Part shown: in pieces, positions 17,951 to 26,618 of the stretch
Layout: the number at the start of each line of letters is the position of its first letter
Position numbering within the stretch: the first letter of the stretch is position 1
Source: Natrinema altunense
GTDB taxonomy: Archaea; Halobacteriota; Halobacteria; Halobacteriales; Natrialbaceae
Assembly (NCBI RefSeq): GCF_000731985.1
Contig: NZ_JNCS01000011.1
Coordinates: 62,001-126,000 of the forward strand
Length of the DNA stretch: 64,000 nucleotides
Direction of reading: 5' to 3'
Notes under the pieces: generated by a model
Told to the model about the DNA's origin: nothing
Database searches by the model: none
Seen by the model: only the letters and a program-made list of their open reading frames with translations
Position numbers and translations under genes: made by a program

Positions 17951-18417
17951 TGCACCTCCCTAGGGCCGCCATCCGGTATAAATGGTCGTATACCGGGGCG
18001 GAACTGAACTCGCGTCCCGTTCGCGTCGCAACTCGAGACGGTCGCGCTGGATGTGATCCGTATACCTTCCTCTCGGACGGTCAACGCAATGCCAACAGTT
18101 TCCGCCACCATGTCGCCGACGTGCTCCTGTATCGCCTTCACCACGATCGACCTGACAATAGCTCTACCAACTTTGTCCAGCGAACGGGGACGCAATCGTA
18201 CGCTCAAGGGACATGAGTAACGACTCCCGTTCTCTTAGGCATCTGTACTGATCGAATTAGTGGCCAGATTGCATGTGTGTTGTTATACTTGCATTTTTGA
18301 AGCCGGCTTGACTCCAGAGAAGGGCCAATGGCTGCTCGAATGCTGCCGCTAGAAAAACGGATCTCGGATCGGGTTTGATCAGGAAGAAGCCGTCTAGAAC
18401 GGATATCCGTTACCTGC
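17951..18417. other. Intergenic region upstream of mcm
   Basis: Some 470 bases contain the mcm promoter (TTTATA on the minus strand near 17978, Shine-Dalgarno GGAGGTG near 17956). The rest shows no recognisable gene. A stop-free minus-strand frame (18207 down into mcm) reads protein-like but has only a TTG start and no known family. The right half (18216-18417) is relatively AT-rich. Confidence 0.4.
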
Positions 18418-19017
18418 TCACCAAACGTAAGGAATCAGCCGGAAGGGCGTACGGTCCAGAAAGCGCTGATACGGCTCGCCGAGTTCTTCGGAAAGCGTGC
18501 GTTCCTCGATTCGAATACGGTAGACGTACGCTATGACGAGCGCGCTGACAATCGTAAAGAGACTTACCCAGTTCCCGAGGACGAGGCCGATGCCGGTGTA
18601 TTCGAGGAGGCCCCCAGTGTAGGATGGATGTCGAACCCATCGATAGGGACCTGTATCGACGACCTGTTGGTCGTCGTGTACCTTGATCGTCGACGTGAAG
18701 TACTCATTCAACGTCCGTACCGCATACTGTCGGATGACACCGCCAACGAGTAGGACGGCGATCCCTGCAGCGAACACGAGGCGGGGGTGCCACAGGATCG
18801 CCATTGAGGGAACCTGATAGACAGCGGCAACGCCCGCAAGGATACCGCCGCCACTGGCAACGCCGATAACCCGTCTCGACCCCATATCCCGCGTCTCAGC
18901 GGCTTCGGTATCGTCGCGATGACGACGTATCTCCCGGAGGATATCCGGTCCCATCACCACAGCCACCGCCGCGTAGAAGACGATGAGATATATCGGATCG
19001 TTTAGCACTGGTTCCAT
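18418..19017 (-). CDS. Isoprenylcysteine carboxyl methyltransferase (ICMT)-family membrane protein
   Basis: A 199-residue integral membrane protein with about five transmembrane segments. The C-terminal half carries the family pattern: TGPYRWVRHPSYTGGLL (about 123-139), then EERTLSEELGEPYQRFLDRTPFRLIPYVW to the end, which forms the S-adenosylmethionine pocket in ICMT and phospholipid methyltransferases. Archaea lack a known prenylated-CAAX substrate, so the acceptor is unknown; lipids or small molecules are possible. I chose ATG 19017 because the hydrophobic segment follows immediately; upstream residues are basic and unlike the family. Confidence 0.8.
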   Translation of the reverse strand: MEPVLNDPIYLIVFYAAVAVVMGPDILREIRRHRDDTEAAETRDMGSRRVIGVASGGGILAGVAAVYQVPSMAILWHPRLVFAAGIAVLLVGGVIRQYAVRTLNEYFTSTIKVHDDQQVVDTGPYRWVRHPSYTGGLLEYTGIGLVLGNWVSLFTIVSALVIAYVYRIRIEERTLSEELGEPYQRFLDRTPFRLIPYVW

Positions 19018-19234
19018 ATGCTGGTAGATTCGACCGGATATCTGTTGAGTTTTGTCCAGTGTCCATCTCGAGTGGAGACACCGTCCCCGGCGTCGTCTCG
19101 CGGTTTTCCGACAGCGGACCACGCGCTACTTCGCTCTGATCGCACGTCGACAGGCTCGAGGGAGTCGTCACGTACGCCCACCTCGTTGTGGCGCGGCGTG
19201 TCGCTGCCGGGGGCGGCGACGTGTGGGGGGGCTT

Positions 19235-19270
19235 CCGTGTTTGCCCCCCATGTGAGGGGGGCAAAGACGG
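19235..19270. repeat. Strong C/G hairpin
   Basis: Arms TTTGCCCCCC and GGGGGGCAAA are perfectly complementary around a six-base ATGTGA loop. After one G-G mismatch the flanks CCGT and ACGG extend the stem to 14 pairs. Confidence 0.7.
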
Positions 19271-19417
19271 TTCCGCCGCTTGCGGTAGTAACTCGAGTAG
19301 CTGCAGTTACAGTAGCACGCTCAGAACCGACCGACGTGGGTGGGCTGGTCGGTGGGTGTCCCACATCGCGAGAAGGGTCCTCACGATGTGTTTTTGTTGA
19401 TTGGACAAAACTGGTGT

Positions 19418-19439
19418 ATAAGGGTTGCGTAACCCTTAT
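19418..19439 (-). terminator. Hairpin downstream of tRNA-Pro
   Basis: ATAAGGGTT-GCGT-AACCCTTAT is a perfect nine-pair stem with a four-base loop that begins about ten bases beyond the 3' end of tRNA-Pro on the minus strand. It may stop transcription or protect/mark the tRNA precursor end. Confidence 0.5.
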
Positions 19440-19448
19440 GCTCGCTAT

Positions 19449-19520
19449 GGGATCGCCCGGATTTGAACCGGGGTCACGGGCACCCAAGGCCCGAAGTATA
19501 CCAAGCTAACCCACGATCCC
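19449..19520 (-). tRNA. tRNA-Pro (anticodon TGG)
   Basis: The 72-base minus-strand sequence folds as a cloverleaf: acceptor GGGATCG/CGATCCC, anticodon loop CTTGGGT with TGG at positions 34-36, and T-arm GGTTCAAATCC. No CCA is encoded. A TTTATCA element about 25-30 bases upstream is a suitable TATA box. Confidence 0.93.
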
Positions 19521-19680
19521 GTATCACTCCCTACCGGTCGCACATGATAAAGGGTTTCGTTATCCCGTCGGCGGTACCCGGCCGCGGGAGCCGCCGTCGG
19601 GGTCGGTCGAATCGCGTCGCTGACTGACAGCCGAGAGGAACGGACCGAACGGTTTTCACCGCGACCGTGGTAGCGCCGGT

Positions 19681-19935
19681 ATGACCGGCCTCGAGATACT
19701 GCTTTTGATTTTCGTGCTCGTCGCCGTCCTGGCTGCAGCGCGACTCGTCCGCGCGGTCAGTCCGTTCATCGTCAATACGGTGGTCGGACTCGTGGTGTTG
19801 TCCGTCGCACAGGCCGCCTTCGGTCTCGCGATCGCAGTGACGCCGGTCGTCGTCGTGATCGTCGCGATCGGCGGCGTTCCGGGTTCGATACTCGTCATCG
19901 TCTGTTCGCTGCTCGAGGTTGCCTTCGTGCTCTGA
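19681..19935 (+). CDS. BofA-family small membrane protein
   Basis: An 84-residue, very hydrophobic protein with two or three membrane segments (about 4-22, 28-48, 52-82). The pattern SPFIVNTVVGLVVLSVAQ followed by IAVTPVVVVIVAIGGVPG matches the pro-sigmaK-processing-inhibitor BofA family, which in Bacillus holds a site-2 protease inactive. Archaea lack sigmaK, so any role is unknown, although a site-2 protease with CBS domains is encoded at 39511-40725 on the same contig. It converges with the Ski2-like helicase. Confidence 0.7.
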   Translation: MTGLEILLLIFVLVAVLAAARLVRAVSPFIVNTVVGLVVLSVAQAAFGLAIAVTPVVVVIVAIGGVPGSILVIVCSLLEVAFVL

Positions 19936-19990
19936 GAGGCGCTCGAGGGGTGGGTCACTGCACGGCCGACCCGGATCGGACCCCGAACCG

Positions 19991-22066
19991 CTACAGTTCG
20001 GTCTCGCGTAGCTCGAGGTCCGCAACCAACTCGTAGGGGTGGGCGTCCTTCCGGATGCCGTCGATGAGCATGAACGCCTGACCGGGCTCCAAGAAGTGTT
20101 CGGTGACGACCCGTCCCAGCGGCGTGGGTTCGAAGCCGTCGATGAAGTCGTACTCGAGGAGTTTCCCGACGGCGTGTTTCGTGGGGATTTCGCCGAGCAT
20201 GCGGTCGTTGAGCGCTTTGGCGGCTTTGCCGCCGACGGTGATGTTCGCCAGCGTCTCCTCGACGGCGGCGGCCTCGTCGTAGTGGGTCATGACCGACTCC
20301 ATTTCGCCTTTGAGCAGTTTGAATGCGACCTCGTCCTCGGTCATCTCCATCGAGTTGTGATAGACCGTCTCGGGTTCGACGAGGACGTACACTTTGCCCT
20401 TGTCGTGGTAGTCGGGTCGGCCCGCGCGGCCGAGCATCTGGTGGAACTCCTGGACGGAGAGCCACTCGATGCCCATGGCCAGCGAGTCGAAGATGACCTG
20501 CGAGGCGGGGAAGTCGACCCCCGCCGCGAGTGCGGCGGTCGTGACAACGGCGGCGAGGTCCTGGTCGCCGAACTTGCGTTCGACTTCCTTCCGGCGTTTG
20601 TAATCGAGTCCGGCGTGGTACGGCGCGGCCGAGTAATCGAGTTTCCGCGAAATCTCGTGGCAACGCCGGCGGGAGTTCGTGAAAATGATCGTCTGCCCGC
20701 GATACCCCTTGGAGGATTCGCTGTCGAACTCGCGTCTGACGAGTTTGTTCTCGACGCGGACCTTTTCCTGCCCGTCGGCGAAGGTAACGTGGCGCTCGAT
20801 CGGGACCGGCCGTTCTTCGAACTCGATGAGCGTCGCCTCGAGCGCTTCGGTGAGCTGTTCGGGGTTGCCGACGGTCGCCGAGAGGTAGACCCATTGTGCG
20901 CCGCCGTAGTCGTCCCGTCGCTTGGCGCGTTGTTCGCAGGTGTACTTCAGCCGGGAGATGAGGCCGTCGAGCCGGTGGCCCCGATCCTCCTCTTTGAGGG
21001 TGTGAACCTCGTCGATGACGACGGTTCCGATGTCGCCCATCTCCTTGCCCGTCCGCAGGGCGTGGTCGATCCCCTCGTAGGTGCCGACGATAACGTCGGC
21101 GTTGGGGTCGAACCGCTCGCCCTCGTCGGCGACGCGGCTCGCGCCCACGCGGATGGAGACGTCGACGAGGTGGCCGTACTCGTCCTGAAAGTCCTCGTAC
21201 TTCTGGTTGGCCAGCGCGACCAGGGGGACGAGAAAGAGCATCGTCCCCTTGCCGTTCAACACGCGGTTGATCCCGGCCAGTTCGCCGACGAGCGTCTTCC
21301 CGGTCGCCGTCGCCGACACCACGAGCTGGTCGTCGCCGTCGAACAGGCCGTGTTCGACCGAGAGGCTCTGGACCGGCAGCAGGGTATCGAACCGGTCCTC
21401 GAGCAGGTCCTGCAGGCCGGGATGGAGGGACAACGAGTCGGTCCGGACGGGGTCGACCTCGTCGGTCGTCGCCGAGATGGTATCGAACTTCGTTAGGTCC
21501 GGATCGAGCTGGCCCGTGAGCAGGTTGACGATCCGCTCGAGGTCCTGGACCTCCATCATGAGGTCTTCTAACCGTTCTTTCGCGGCACCCGTCACCTCGC
21601 CGCCGCCGGAAAAGGACAGCTGGCGCTCGAGTTCCTGTCGAGCACAGTCCCGACAGATCCAGTCGGTGTCGTCCTTGACGGCAGTCTCGGTCGTGATCGG
21701 GGAGTACCGGCCCGCACCGGCACAGTACCGACAGGTCCGGACGGTCTTGACCTTGTCCTCGAGTTGGTAGCCCGCGAACATCTCCCGGAGGTCGCGACGA
21801 CCCTCGGCGGAGGTCTGTTCGGAGATGCGCAGCCGCTTGGCTCGGCGGGCGAGTTCGACGAACTCGTCGGGTTGGCGGGGCTCTTCGCTCGAGCCCTCCT
21901 TGAGCCGGAACTTCGCGGGGCGGGGGCCGGCCGAGGTCTCCGAGAGTCCGAGTTTCGCGCGGAACAGCCGTTTGCCGTCACGTTCGACGACGACGAGATA
22001 GTCGTCGCCCGTCTCGTGACAAAAGATCGTTTCGACCTGCTGGACCTGCTTCGACACGACCACCAC
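19991..22066 (-). CDS. Ski2-like superfamily 2 helicase with zinc finger (ASH-Ski2-type)
   Basis: A 691-residue helicase. An N-terminal region with a zinc finger (Cys112, Cys115, Cys138, Cys141) precedes the motor: Walker A ATGKT (254-258), DEVH box (352-355), motif III YLSATVGN, and motif VI GRAGRPDYHDKG. This zinc-finger-plus-Ski2 layout fits the archaea-specific Ski2-like helicases reported to work with RNA-decay machinery, so an RNA turnover role is likely. A Hel308-type DNA repair role cannot be excluded from sequence alone, but the DNA-specific C-terminal domains of Hel308 are not obvious. It is divergent from the chemotaxis transducer. Confidence 0.85.
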   Translation of the reverse strand: MVVVSKQVQQVETIFCHETGDDYLVVVERDGKRLFRAKLGLSETSAGPRPAKFRLKEGSSEEPRQPDEFVELARRAKRLRISEQTSAEGRRDLREMFAGYQLEDKVKTVRTCRYCAGAGRYSPITTETAVKDDTDWICRDCARQELERQLSFSGGGEVTGAAKERLEDLMMEVQDLERIVNLLTGQLDPDLTKFDTISATTDEVDPVRTDSLSLHPGLQDLLEDRFDTLLPVQSLSVEHGLFDGDDQLVVSATATGKTLVGELAGINRVLNGKGTMLFLVPLVALANQKYEDFQDEYGHLVDVSIRVGASRVADEGERFDPNADVIVGTYEGIDHALRTGKEMGDIGTVVIDEVHTLKEEDRGHRLDGLISRLKYTCEQRAKRRDDYGGAQWVYLSATVGNPEQLTEALEATLIEFEERPVPIERHVTFADGQEKVRVENKLVRREFDSESSKGYRGQTIIFTNSRRRCHEISRKLDYSAAPYHAGLDYKRRKEVERKFGDQDLAAVVTTAALAAGVDFPASQVIFDSLAMGIEWLSVQEFHQMLGRAGRPDYHDKGKVYVLVEPETVYHNSMEMTEDEVAFKLLKGEMESVMTHYDEAAAVEETLANITVGGKAAKALNDRMLGEIPTKHAVGKLLEYDFIDGFEPTPLGRVVTEHFLEPGQAFMLIDGIRKDAHPYELVADLELRETEL

Positions 22067-22179
22067 TATGACGGGGCGGTATTTCAGCGGTTCGGACTGG
22101 GCCGATTCGTCTCGACCGCTCGCGGACGTCTCGTCGGCCGCGGCGACCGAGACGGTGGGTCACGTGTGATCTATAGGCG

Positions 22180-22186
22180 TATATAA
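22180..22186 (+). promoter_or_regulatory. TATA element of the transducer gene
   Basis: TATATAA in the 153-base divergent region lies about 50 bases before the ATG at 22232, predicting transcription from near 22210 and a leader of about 20 bases. Confidence 0.45.
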
Positions 22187-22231
22187 CACTCTTAGCGACT
22201 TACATACTGGCCCCGTCGAGTGTCCCACTCG

Positions 22232-24586
22232 ATGGATCCGAATCCGTGGGAGGGTGTTCCGGTCGTTCGTCGCAGCTACGCGTTGCGGTTTCTCGTCGCG
22301 CTTGTCGTCGTCGTCCTCATCGTGGGGCTGTTCGGCGGGAGTATCTACGCACAGACCGGCGCGGAACTCCGGTCGGACGTCGAATCGCAACTCGTCACCG
22401 ACGCACGACAGGATGCCGACCGCCTCGAGATCTGGTTTCGGTCGACCGAACGGTATCTCGGATCGCTGCCCCGTTCGGTCGCGTTTCGCAACGACGACCG
22501 GGTCGCGATCACCGACGCGTTACACCGGATGACCGATCGCTCCGCGTTCGACGGCGCGTACTACGTCGACGAAGAGACGGGCGAGGTGCAGGCCAACGCC
22601 GGTACGAACGCGGTCCTGACCGACGACGGCCGCCTGAGCGACGCGGTCGCCGACCGACTGTCGACCGCGACCGACGACGGGTCACAGGTCGTCTTTTCGT
22701 CGGCGTTCGAGGCCCCTGACGGCCGCCCCGCGATGCTCGCCGTCAGCCGGGTCCCCGGCGAGTCGGAGCGCGTCGTCGTCGGGGTTGTCGACCTCGAGTC
22801 GCTGTCCCGGTACATGATCGGCGGCGACGAAACCGACGAGGTGATCGTCACCGACGGGAGCGGAACGGTCGTCCTCGCCGAGGACCGGTCGCTGCTGCTC
22901 GAGGACGACGCGATCGAGTCGGCGGACGTCGCGAACGAAACGGGGACGACGTCGCTCGCGGAGGGCGGCGACGAGACCGTCGTCGGTTACGCGCCGGTCG
23001 GGTACGAGGACTGGACGCTGACGGCCCGCGTCCCCGCATCGCAGGCGTACTCCCTCCAGTCGACGATCTCGAACTGGATTCTCGCCATGCTCGCCGTCAC
23101 CTTCGGGGGGATGGTCGTGCTCGGCCTGACCGTCGGCCGGAACACCGCCGCCGAGTTACGGACGCTGTCCGACCGTGCAGCGGCGATCGAGGACGGCGAA
23201 CTCGGCGAGCCGGTCGAGTCGAACCGGCACGACGAACTCGGCGACCTCTACCGGTCGATCGACCGGATGCGGCGCTCCCTTCGCCAGCGTCTCGAGGAGG
23301 CCGAAACCGCACGCGCCGAGGCCGAACAGGCCCGCGCCGAGTCCGAACGGTTCTCGCGAGAACTCGAGCGGACGGCCGACGAGTACGGCGAGACGATGCG
23401 GGCCTGTGCGGACGGCGATCTCACCCGGCGGCTCGAGGCGGACGCCGACAGCGAGGCCATGGAAACGGTCGCGGCGGCGTTCAACGCGATGATGGACGAC
23501 ATCGAGGAGACGGTGGCCGCGACGCGAGCGTTCGCCGACGCGGTCGACGATGCGGCCGAATCGACGGCCGACGGCGTCGTGGAAGTCCGATCCGCGTCCG
23601 AGCAGGTGACGGCATCCGTTCAACAGATCGCCGACGGGGCCGAGCAACAGAGCGACCAACTCGCCGCGATCGGCGACGAGATCGACGAGCTCTCGACGAC
23701 GACGGAAGAGATCGCCGCGACGTCGTCGCAGGTCGCGACCCTCGCGGAACGGACCGCGACCGCGAGCGCGGACGCCCGCGAGTCCGCCCGGCGTGCGATC
23801 GAGGGGATGAACGCCATCGAACGGGAGGCCGACGACGCGGTCGCGGAAGTCACCCAACTCGAGGCGGAGATCGAGGCGATCGACGACCTGCTCGAGTTCA
23901 TCGGCGACGTCACCAACGAGACGAACATGCTCGCACTCAACGCGAGCATCGAGGCCGCACGCTCGACGTCGACGGATGCGGAGTTCACCGCGGTCGCCGA
24001 TCAGGTCAAGTCACTCGCCGCGGACACTCAGACGGCGGCCGAAGACATCGAGCAACGCCTCGAGCGGGTCAGCGATCAGACGGCGCAGGTGGCAACCGTG
24101 GTCCGCGAGACGAACGAGCGGATCGCCGACCACCGGGCGGCGGTCGAGTCATCGGTCGGGGCGCTCGAGGAGATTTCGACCTACGCCAAGGAGACCAACG
24201 ACGGGGTCCAGGAGATATCGGCGGCGACCCAGCAACAGGCCGGCGCGACACAGGAACTCGTCTCGATGACCGACGACGTGACGGCGATCAGCGAGGAGAC
24301 CAGCGCCGAGGCGGAGACGGTCGCGGCGGCCGCGGAGGAACAGACCTCGTCGCTCGTCGAGGTATCACACACCGCAACGTCCCTGTCCGATCGCGCGCAG
24401 GCACTCTCCGACGCGCTGTCGGCGTTCGAAGTCGCCGCCGAGCCGACCGACGCCGTCGCGATCGGTGCGGGGGAAACCGAACTCGAGTTGCCTGCGAACG
24501 ACGATTACGCGGTCGATTCGGGCGCGGTCGACAGTACGGGAGAGTCGTCGGAAGGGCGAGCGACCGGCCGGACCCGCAGTCGATAG
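22232..24586 (+). CDS. Methyl-accepting chemotaxis transducer (Htr type)
   Basis: A 784-residue transducer. The first transmembrane helix (about 16-40) is followed by an extracellular sensor of dCache-like character (about 45-285), a second helix (about 287-312), HAMP segments (about 315-450) and a long coiled-coil signalling domain with its hairpin tip near residues 556-597 (NETNMLALNASIEAAR). The usual glycine-rich turn GExGRGFAVVADEVR is replaced by a sequence reading STDAEFTAVADQVKSLA, still recognisable but divergent. A GTG four codons upstream (22220) is an alternative start. The ligand is unknown, and no che genes are adjacent. Confidence 0.92.
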   Translation: MDPNPWEGVPVVRRSYALRFLVALVVVVLIVGLFGGSIYAQTGAELRSDVESQLVTDARQDADRLEIWFRSTERYLGSLPRSVAFRNDDRVAITDALHRMTDRSAFDGAYYVDEETGEVQANAGTNAVLTDDGRLSDAVADRLSTATDDGSQVVFSSAFEAPDGRPAMLAVSRVPGESERVVVGVVDLESLSRYMIGGDETDEVIVTDGSGTVVLAEDRSLLLEDDAIESADVANETGTTSLAEGGDETVVGYAPVGYEDWTLTARVPASQAYSLQSTISNWILAMLAVTFGGMVVLGLTVGRNTAAELRTLSDRAAAIEDGELGEPVESNRHDELGDLYRSIDRMRRSLRQRLEEAETARAEAEQARAESERFSRELERTADEYGETMRACADGDLTRRLEADADSEAMETVAAAFNAMMDDIEETVAATRAFADAVDDAAESTADGVVEVRSASEQVTASVQQIADGAEQQSDQLAAIGDEIDELSTTTEEIAATSSQVATLAERTATASADARESARRAIEGMNAIEREADDAVAEVTQLEAEIEAIDDLLEFIGDVTNETNMLALNASIEAARSTSTDAEFTAVADQVKSLAADTQTAAEDIEQRLERVSDQTAQVATVVRETNERIADHRAAVESSVGALEEISTYAKETNDGVQEISAATQQQAGATQELVSMTDDVTAISEETSAEAETVAAAAEEQTSSLVEVSHTATSLSDRAQALSDALSAFEVAAEPTDAVAIGAGETELELPANDDYAVDSGAVDSTGESSEGRATGRTRSR

Positions 24587-24596
24587 CCGGCGGTCG

Positions 24597-25706
24597 TCAG
24601 AAGTCGCCGTTGACGATGTCGCCGACCCGCTGCCGGTCGAACAGTTCGCTCTCGACGCCGTAGACCTGTTTGGCCGCGCGTTCCGTGACGACGAGGTTCG
24701 TGATCGGCCCCTGGTAGAGGGGGCCACCGCGGTAGACGTCGCCGTTCTGGACGGCCGTCAGTTCGCGTGCGGTGTCGTCGTTTTCTATCCGTGAGACGAT
24801 CGCCTTCTGGAACTCCGTGGCGGTCTTGTCCTCCTGTCCGCGGAGCAGGATGATTTCGGGATCGATCTCGAGGAGCGTTTCGTAGTCGACCTTTCCGCGC
24901 GTACTGTGGAAATCACGCACGTCCGTGTTGGCGAACGCGTCCTCGACCTGGAGGTCGCGCCACTGCTTGAAGCTCGTCCCGTCGCCGATCAGGTACGGAG
25001 AAAACGACTTCATATCGCTCTCGTTGGCCCACATGATCGCGACCTCCGGTCGATCGCCCTCGGACGGGACGATCTCCTCGACGTTCGACTGGAACTCGTC
25101 GTAGACCTCGACGAACGCCTCGTAACGCTCGGTTTCCTGGAACACCTCGGCGAGTTTCCCGAACGCATCGTACAGCGACAGGTAGCGATACTCGTCGTGC
25201 CACGGGTAGCCGGTCGAGAAGATACTGTTCCCGAAGAACGGGCCGATATCGTTTTCGATGTCTTCGACGTCGCTCTCGCTGACGTCGTCGCCGAACCGGT
25301 TCGTCAGGAAGTTGGGGTCGATGACGTGGACGTCGCCGTCCATCTCGTAGAACGTCTCCGGATCGACGCCGTCGTCGGAGATCTGCGTCATCCCCTCCTT
25401 GTCGACGCTGACGCCGGGAATCTCGTCGTAATACTGCGTGTGGTATCGGGAGGGCAGCCAGACCCCTTCGGGCGGATCCTGTCCCAGTGCGATCCCCATG
25501 TCGGCCCAACTCCCGTTGTTGGCGACCCACGTTTCCGGGACCCCCGGGAACCCGACTTCGCCGACCGGCGGCATCGATACCGTGTACTCGATCTCCTCAC
25601 CGGACGAGCCGAGGGAATCGAGACAGCCGGCCATCGTGCCGACGCCGGCGATCGCACCTCCCGTCCGAAGCACGTGGCGCCTCGTTGCGCGACGTTCGTC
25701 ACTCAT
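24597..25706 (-). CDS. Siderophore/iron ABC transporter substrate-binding lipoprotein
   Basis: Captures an iron complex outside the cell for the FecCD permease and ATPase encoded just upstream on the same strand. The 369-residue protein has a twin-arginine signal (RRHVLRTGG) and lipobox MAGC with Cys28, so it is exported folded and lipid-anchored. The mature part has two periplasmic-binding lobes typical of TroA/BtuF-like proteins. A DtxR/Idr-type operator lies six bases before the ATG, which implies iron-dependent repression and a leaderless mRNA. Cobalamin or haem as substrate is possible, but the operators favour iron. Confidence 0.88.
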   Translation of the reverse strand: MSDERRATRRHVLRTGGAIAGVGTMAGCLDSLGSSGEEIEYTVSMPPVGEVGFPGVPETWVANNGSWADMGIALGQDPPEGVWLPSRYHTQYYDEIPGVSVDKEGMTQISDDGVDPETFYEMDGDVHVIDPNFLTNRFGDDVSESDVEDIENDIGPFFGNSIFSTGYPWHDEYRYLSLYDAFGKLAEVFQETERYEAFVEVYDEFQSNVEEIVPSEGDRPEVAIMWANESDMKSFSPYLIGDGTSFKQWRDLQVEDAFANTDVRDFHSTRGKVDYETLLEIDPEIILLRGQEDKTATEFQKAIVSRIENDDTARELTAVQNGDVYRGGPLYQGPITNLVVTERAAKQVYGVESELFDRQRVGDIVNGDF

Positions 25707-25711
25707 CGTTC

Positions 25712-25727
25712 TTTAGGCCAACCTAAA
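25712..25727 (-). promoter_or_regulatory. DtxR/Idr-type iron operator before the binding protein
   Basis: TTTAGGCCAACCTAAA has perfect TTTAGG/CCTAAA half-sites around four bases, the arrangement of iron-dependent DtxR/IdeR/Idr boxes. It is directly upstream of the start codon and would cover the core promoter. A twin site precedes the permease gene. Confidence 0.75.
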
Positions 25728-25760
25728 AATACAAAACTGTTCCGACTGCCGACGGCCCGG

Positions 25761-26618
25761 TCACCGATCCGGGAGCGCTCGCTTGGGGAGGACCTGCAGT
25801 TCCGGTTCGTATTCGACCACGGCCTCGATGCCGAACACGTCGGCGAGCAACTGTTCGGTGACGACCTCCTCGGGCGGCCCCCAGTCGTACAGTTCCCCGT
25901 CGTGCATGGCGACCAGGTAGTCCGCGAAGCGGGCCGCCTGTGCGATGTCGTGGAGGATGACTGCGACGGTGACGCCCTTCTCCTCGTTCAACTGGCGGAT
26001 CGTCTCGAGGACGCGGAACTGGTGGTGGACGTCGAGAAACGTCGTCGGTTCGTCGAGCAGGAGGACGTCGGTGTCCTGTGCCAGGACCATCGCGATCCAG
26101 GCCAGCTGTTTCTGCCCGCCGCTCAGCTGGCCGAGTTCTGTGTCGCGGATCTCGTCGATTCCGGCGAGCTCGATCGCCCGTTCGACGGCCCGATGATCCG
26201 CCTCGTCGGTCCCGTCGAAGAACCCCCGGTGTGGGTAGCGGCCGTGATAGACGAGGTCTTCGACGGAGATCGAACCCAGCGAATCGTTTTCCTGCGAGAG
26301 GACCCCCAGTTCGCGGGCCAACTCCTTCTGACTGAACGAATCGAGGTTCTCGCCGTGTATCCGGACCGTTCCGGTGTCCGGCTCGAGGTGGCTCGAGAGC
26401 GCCTTGAGGAGCGTACTCTTCCCGCTACCGTTCGGCCCGACGAGTGCAGTGACCGCTTCCTCGGGGATGTCGAGACGGGTGCATTCCACGACGGGGCCGT
26501 CGCTCGACGGATAGCTGAGTTCCAGCCCGTCGCCGACCAGCGCGCTCTCGATTGCGACGCCGTTGTCGTCGGTGATTCGCGTCCGTTCCCGGTCCGTATT
26601 CCGCTGTGTGCGTGCCAT
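25761..26618 (-). CDS. Siderophore ABC transporter ATP-binding protein (FecE/FhuC-like)
   Basis: The cytoplasmic ATPase of the iron importer. It has 285 residues, Walker A GPNGSGKST (about 60-68), signature LSGGQKQLAWIAMVLAQ, Walker B VLLLDEPTTFLD and the H-loop histidine in AVILHDIAQ. The ATG overlaps the permease stop by one base (TAATG), so the two are coupled. The substrate-binding gene follows 54 bases later with its own operator, so it can also be transcribed separately. Confidence 0.93.
   Translation of the reverse strand: MARTQRNTDRERTRITDDNGVAIESALVGDGLELSYPSSDGPVVECTRLDIPEEAVTALVGPNGSGKSTLLKALSSHLEPDTGTVRIHGENLDSFSQKELARELGVLSQENDSLGSISVEDLVYHGRYPHRGFFDGTDEADHRAVERAIELAGIDEIRDTELGQLSGGQKQLAWIAMVLAQDTDVLLLDEPTTFLDVHHQFRVLETIRQLNEEKGVTVAVILHDIAQAARFADYLVAMHDGELYDWGPPEEVVTEQLLADVFGIEAVVEYEPELQVLPKRALPDR

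Larger units (their letters stand above)
19018..19448. other. Structured intergenic block between the ICMT-like gene and tRNA-Pro
   Basis: About 430 bases with no convincing ORF but dense inverted repeats. An 11-base perfect pair (AGTTTTGTCCA at 19047, TGGACAAAACT ending 19413) brackets the block. Inside are a bulged GTGTCCA/TGGAGACAC arm near 19060, a very strong C6/G6 hairpin at 19235-19270, CCGC/GCGG near 19273, GTAACT/AGTTAC near 19290 and GTGGG/CCCAC near 19355. It may be a small non-coding RNA or a non-autonomous element. It also contains the promoter of the minus-strand ICMT-like gene. Confidence 0.4.

Noticed and set aside
17950-18207. Protein-like minus-strand frame upstream of mcm (reads LDKVGRAIVRSIVVKAIQEH)
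   Set aside because: Only a TTG start, no recognisable family, and the frame runs through the mcm promoter and Shine-Dalgarno site into the wrong frame of mcm. It may be a decayed gene but cannot be supported.
19046-19414. SRP RNA or RNase P RNA in the structured block
   Set aside because: The conserved sequence blocks I would expect for either RNA were not found on either strand, although folding was not computed.
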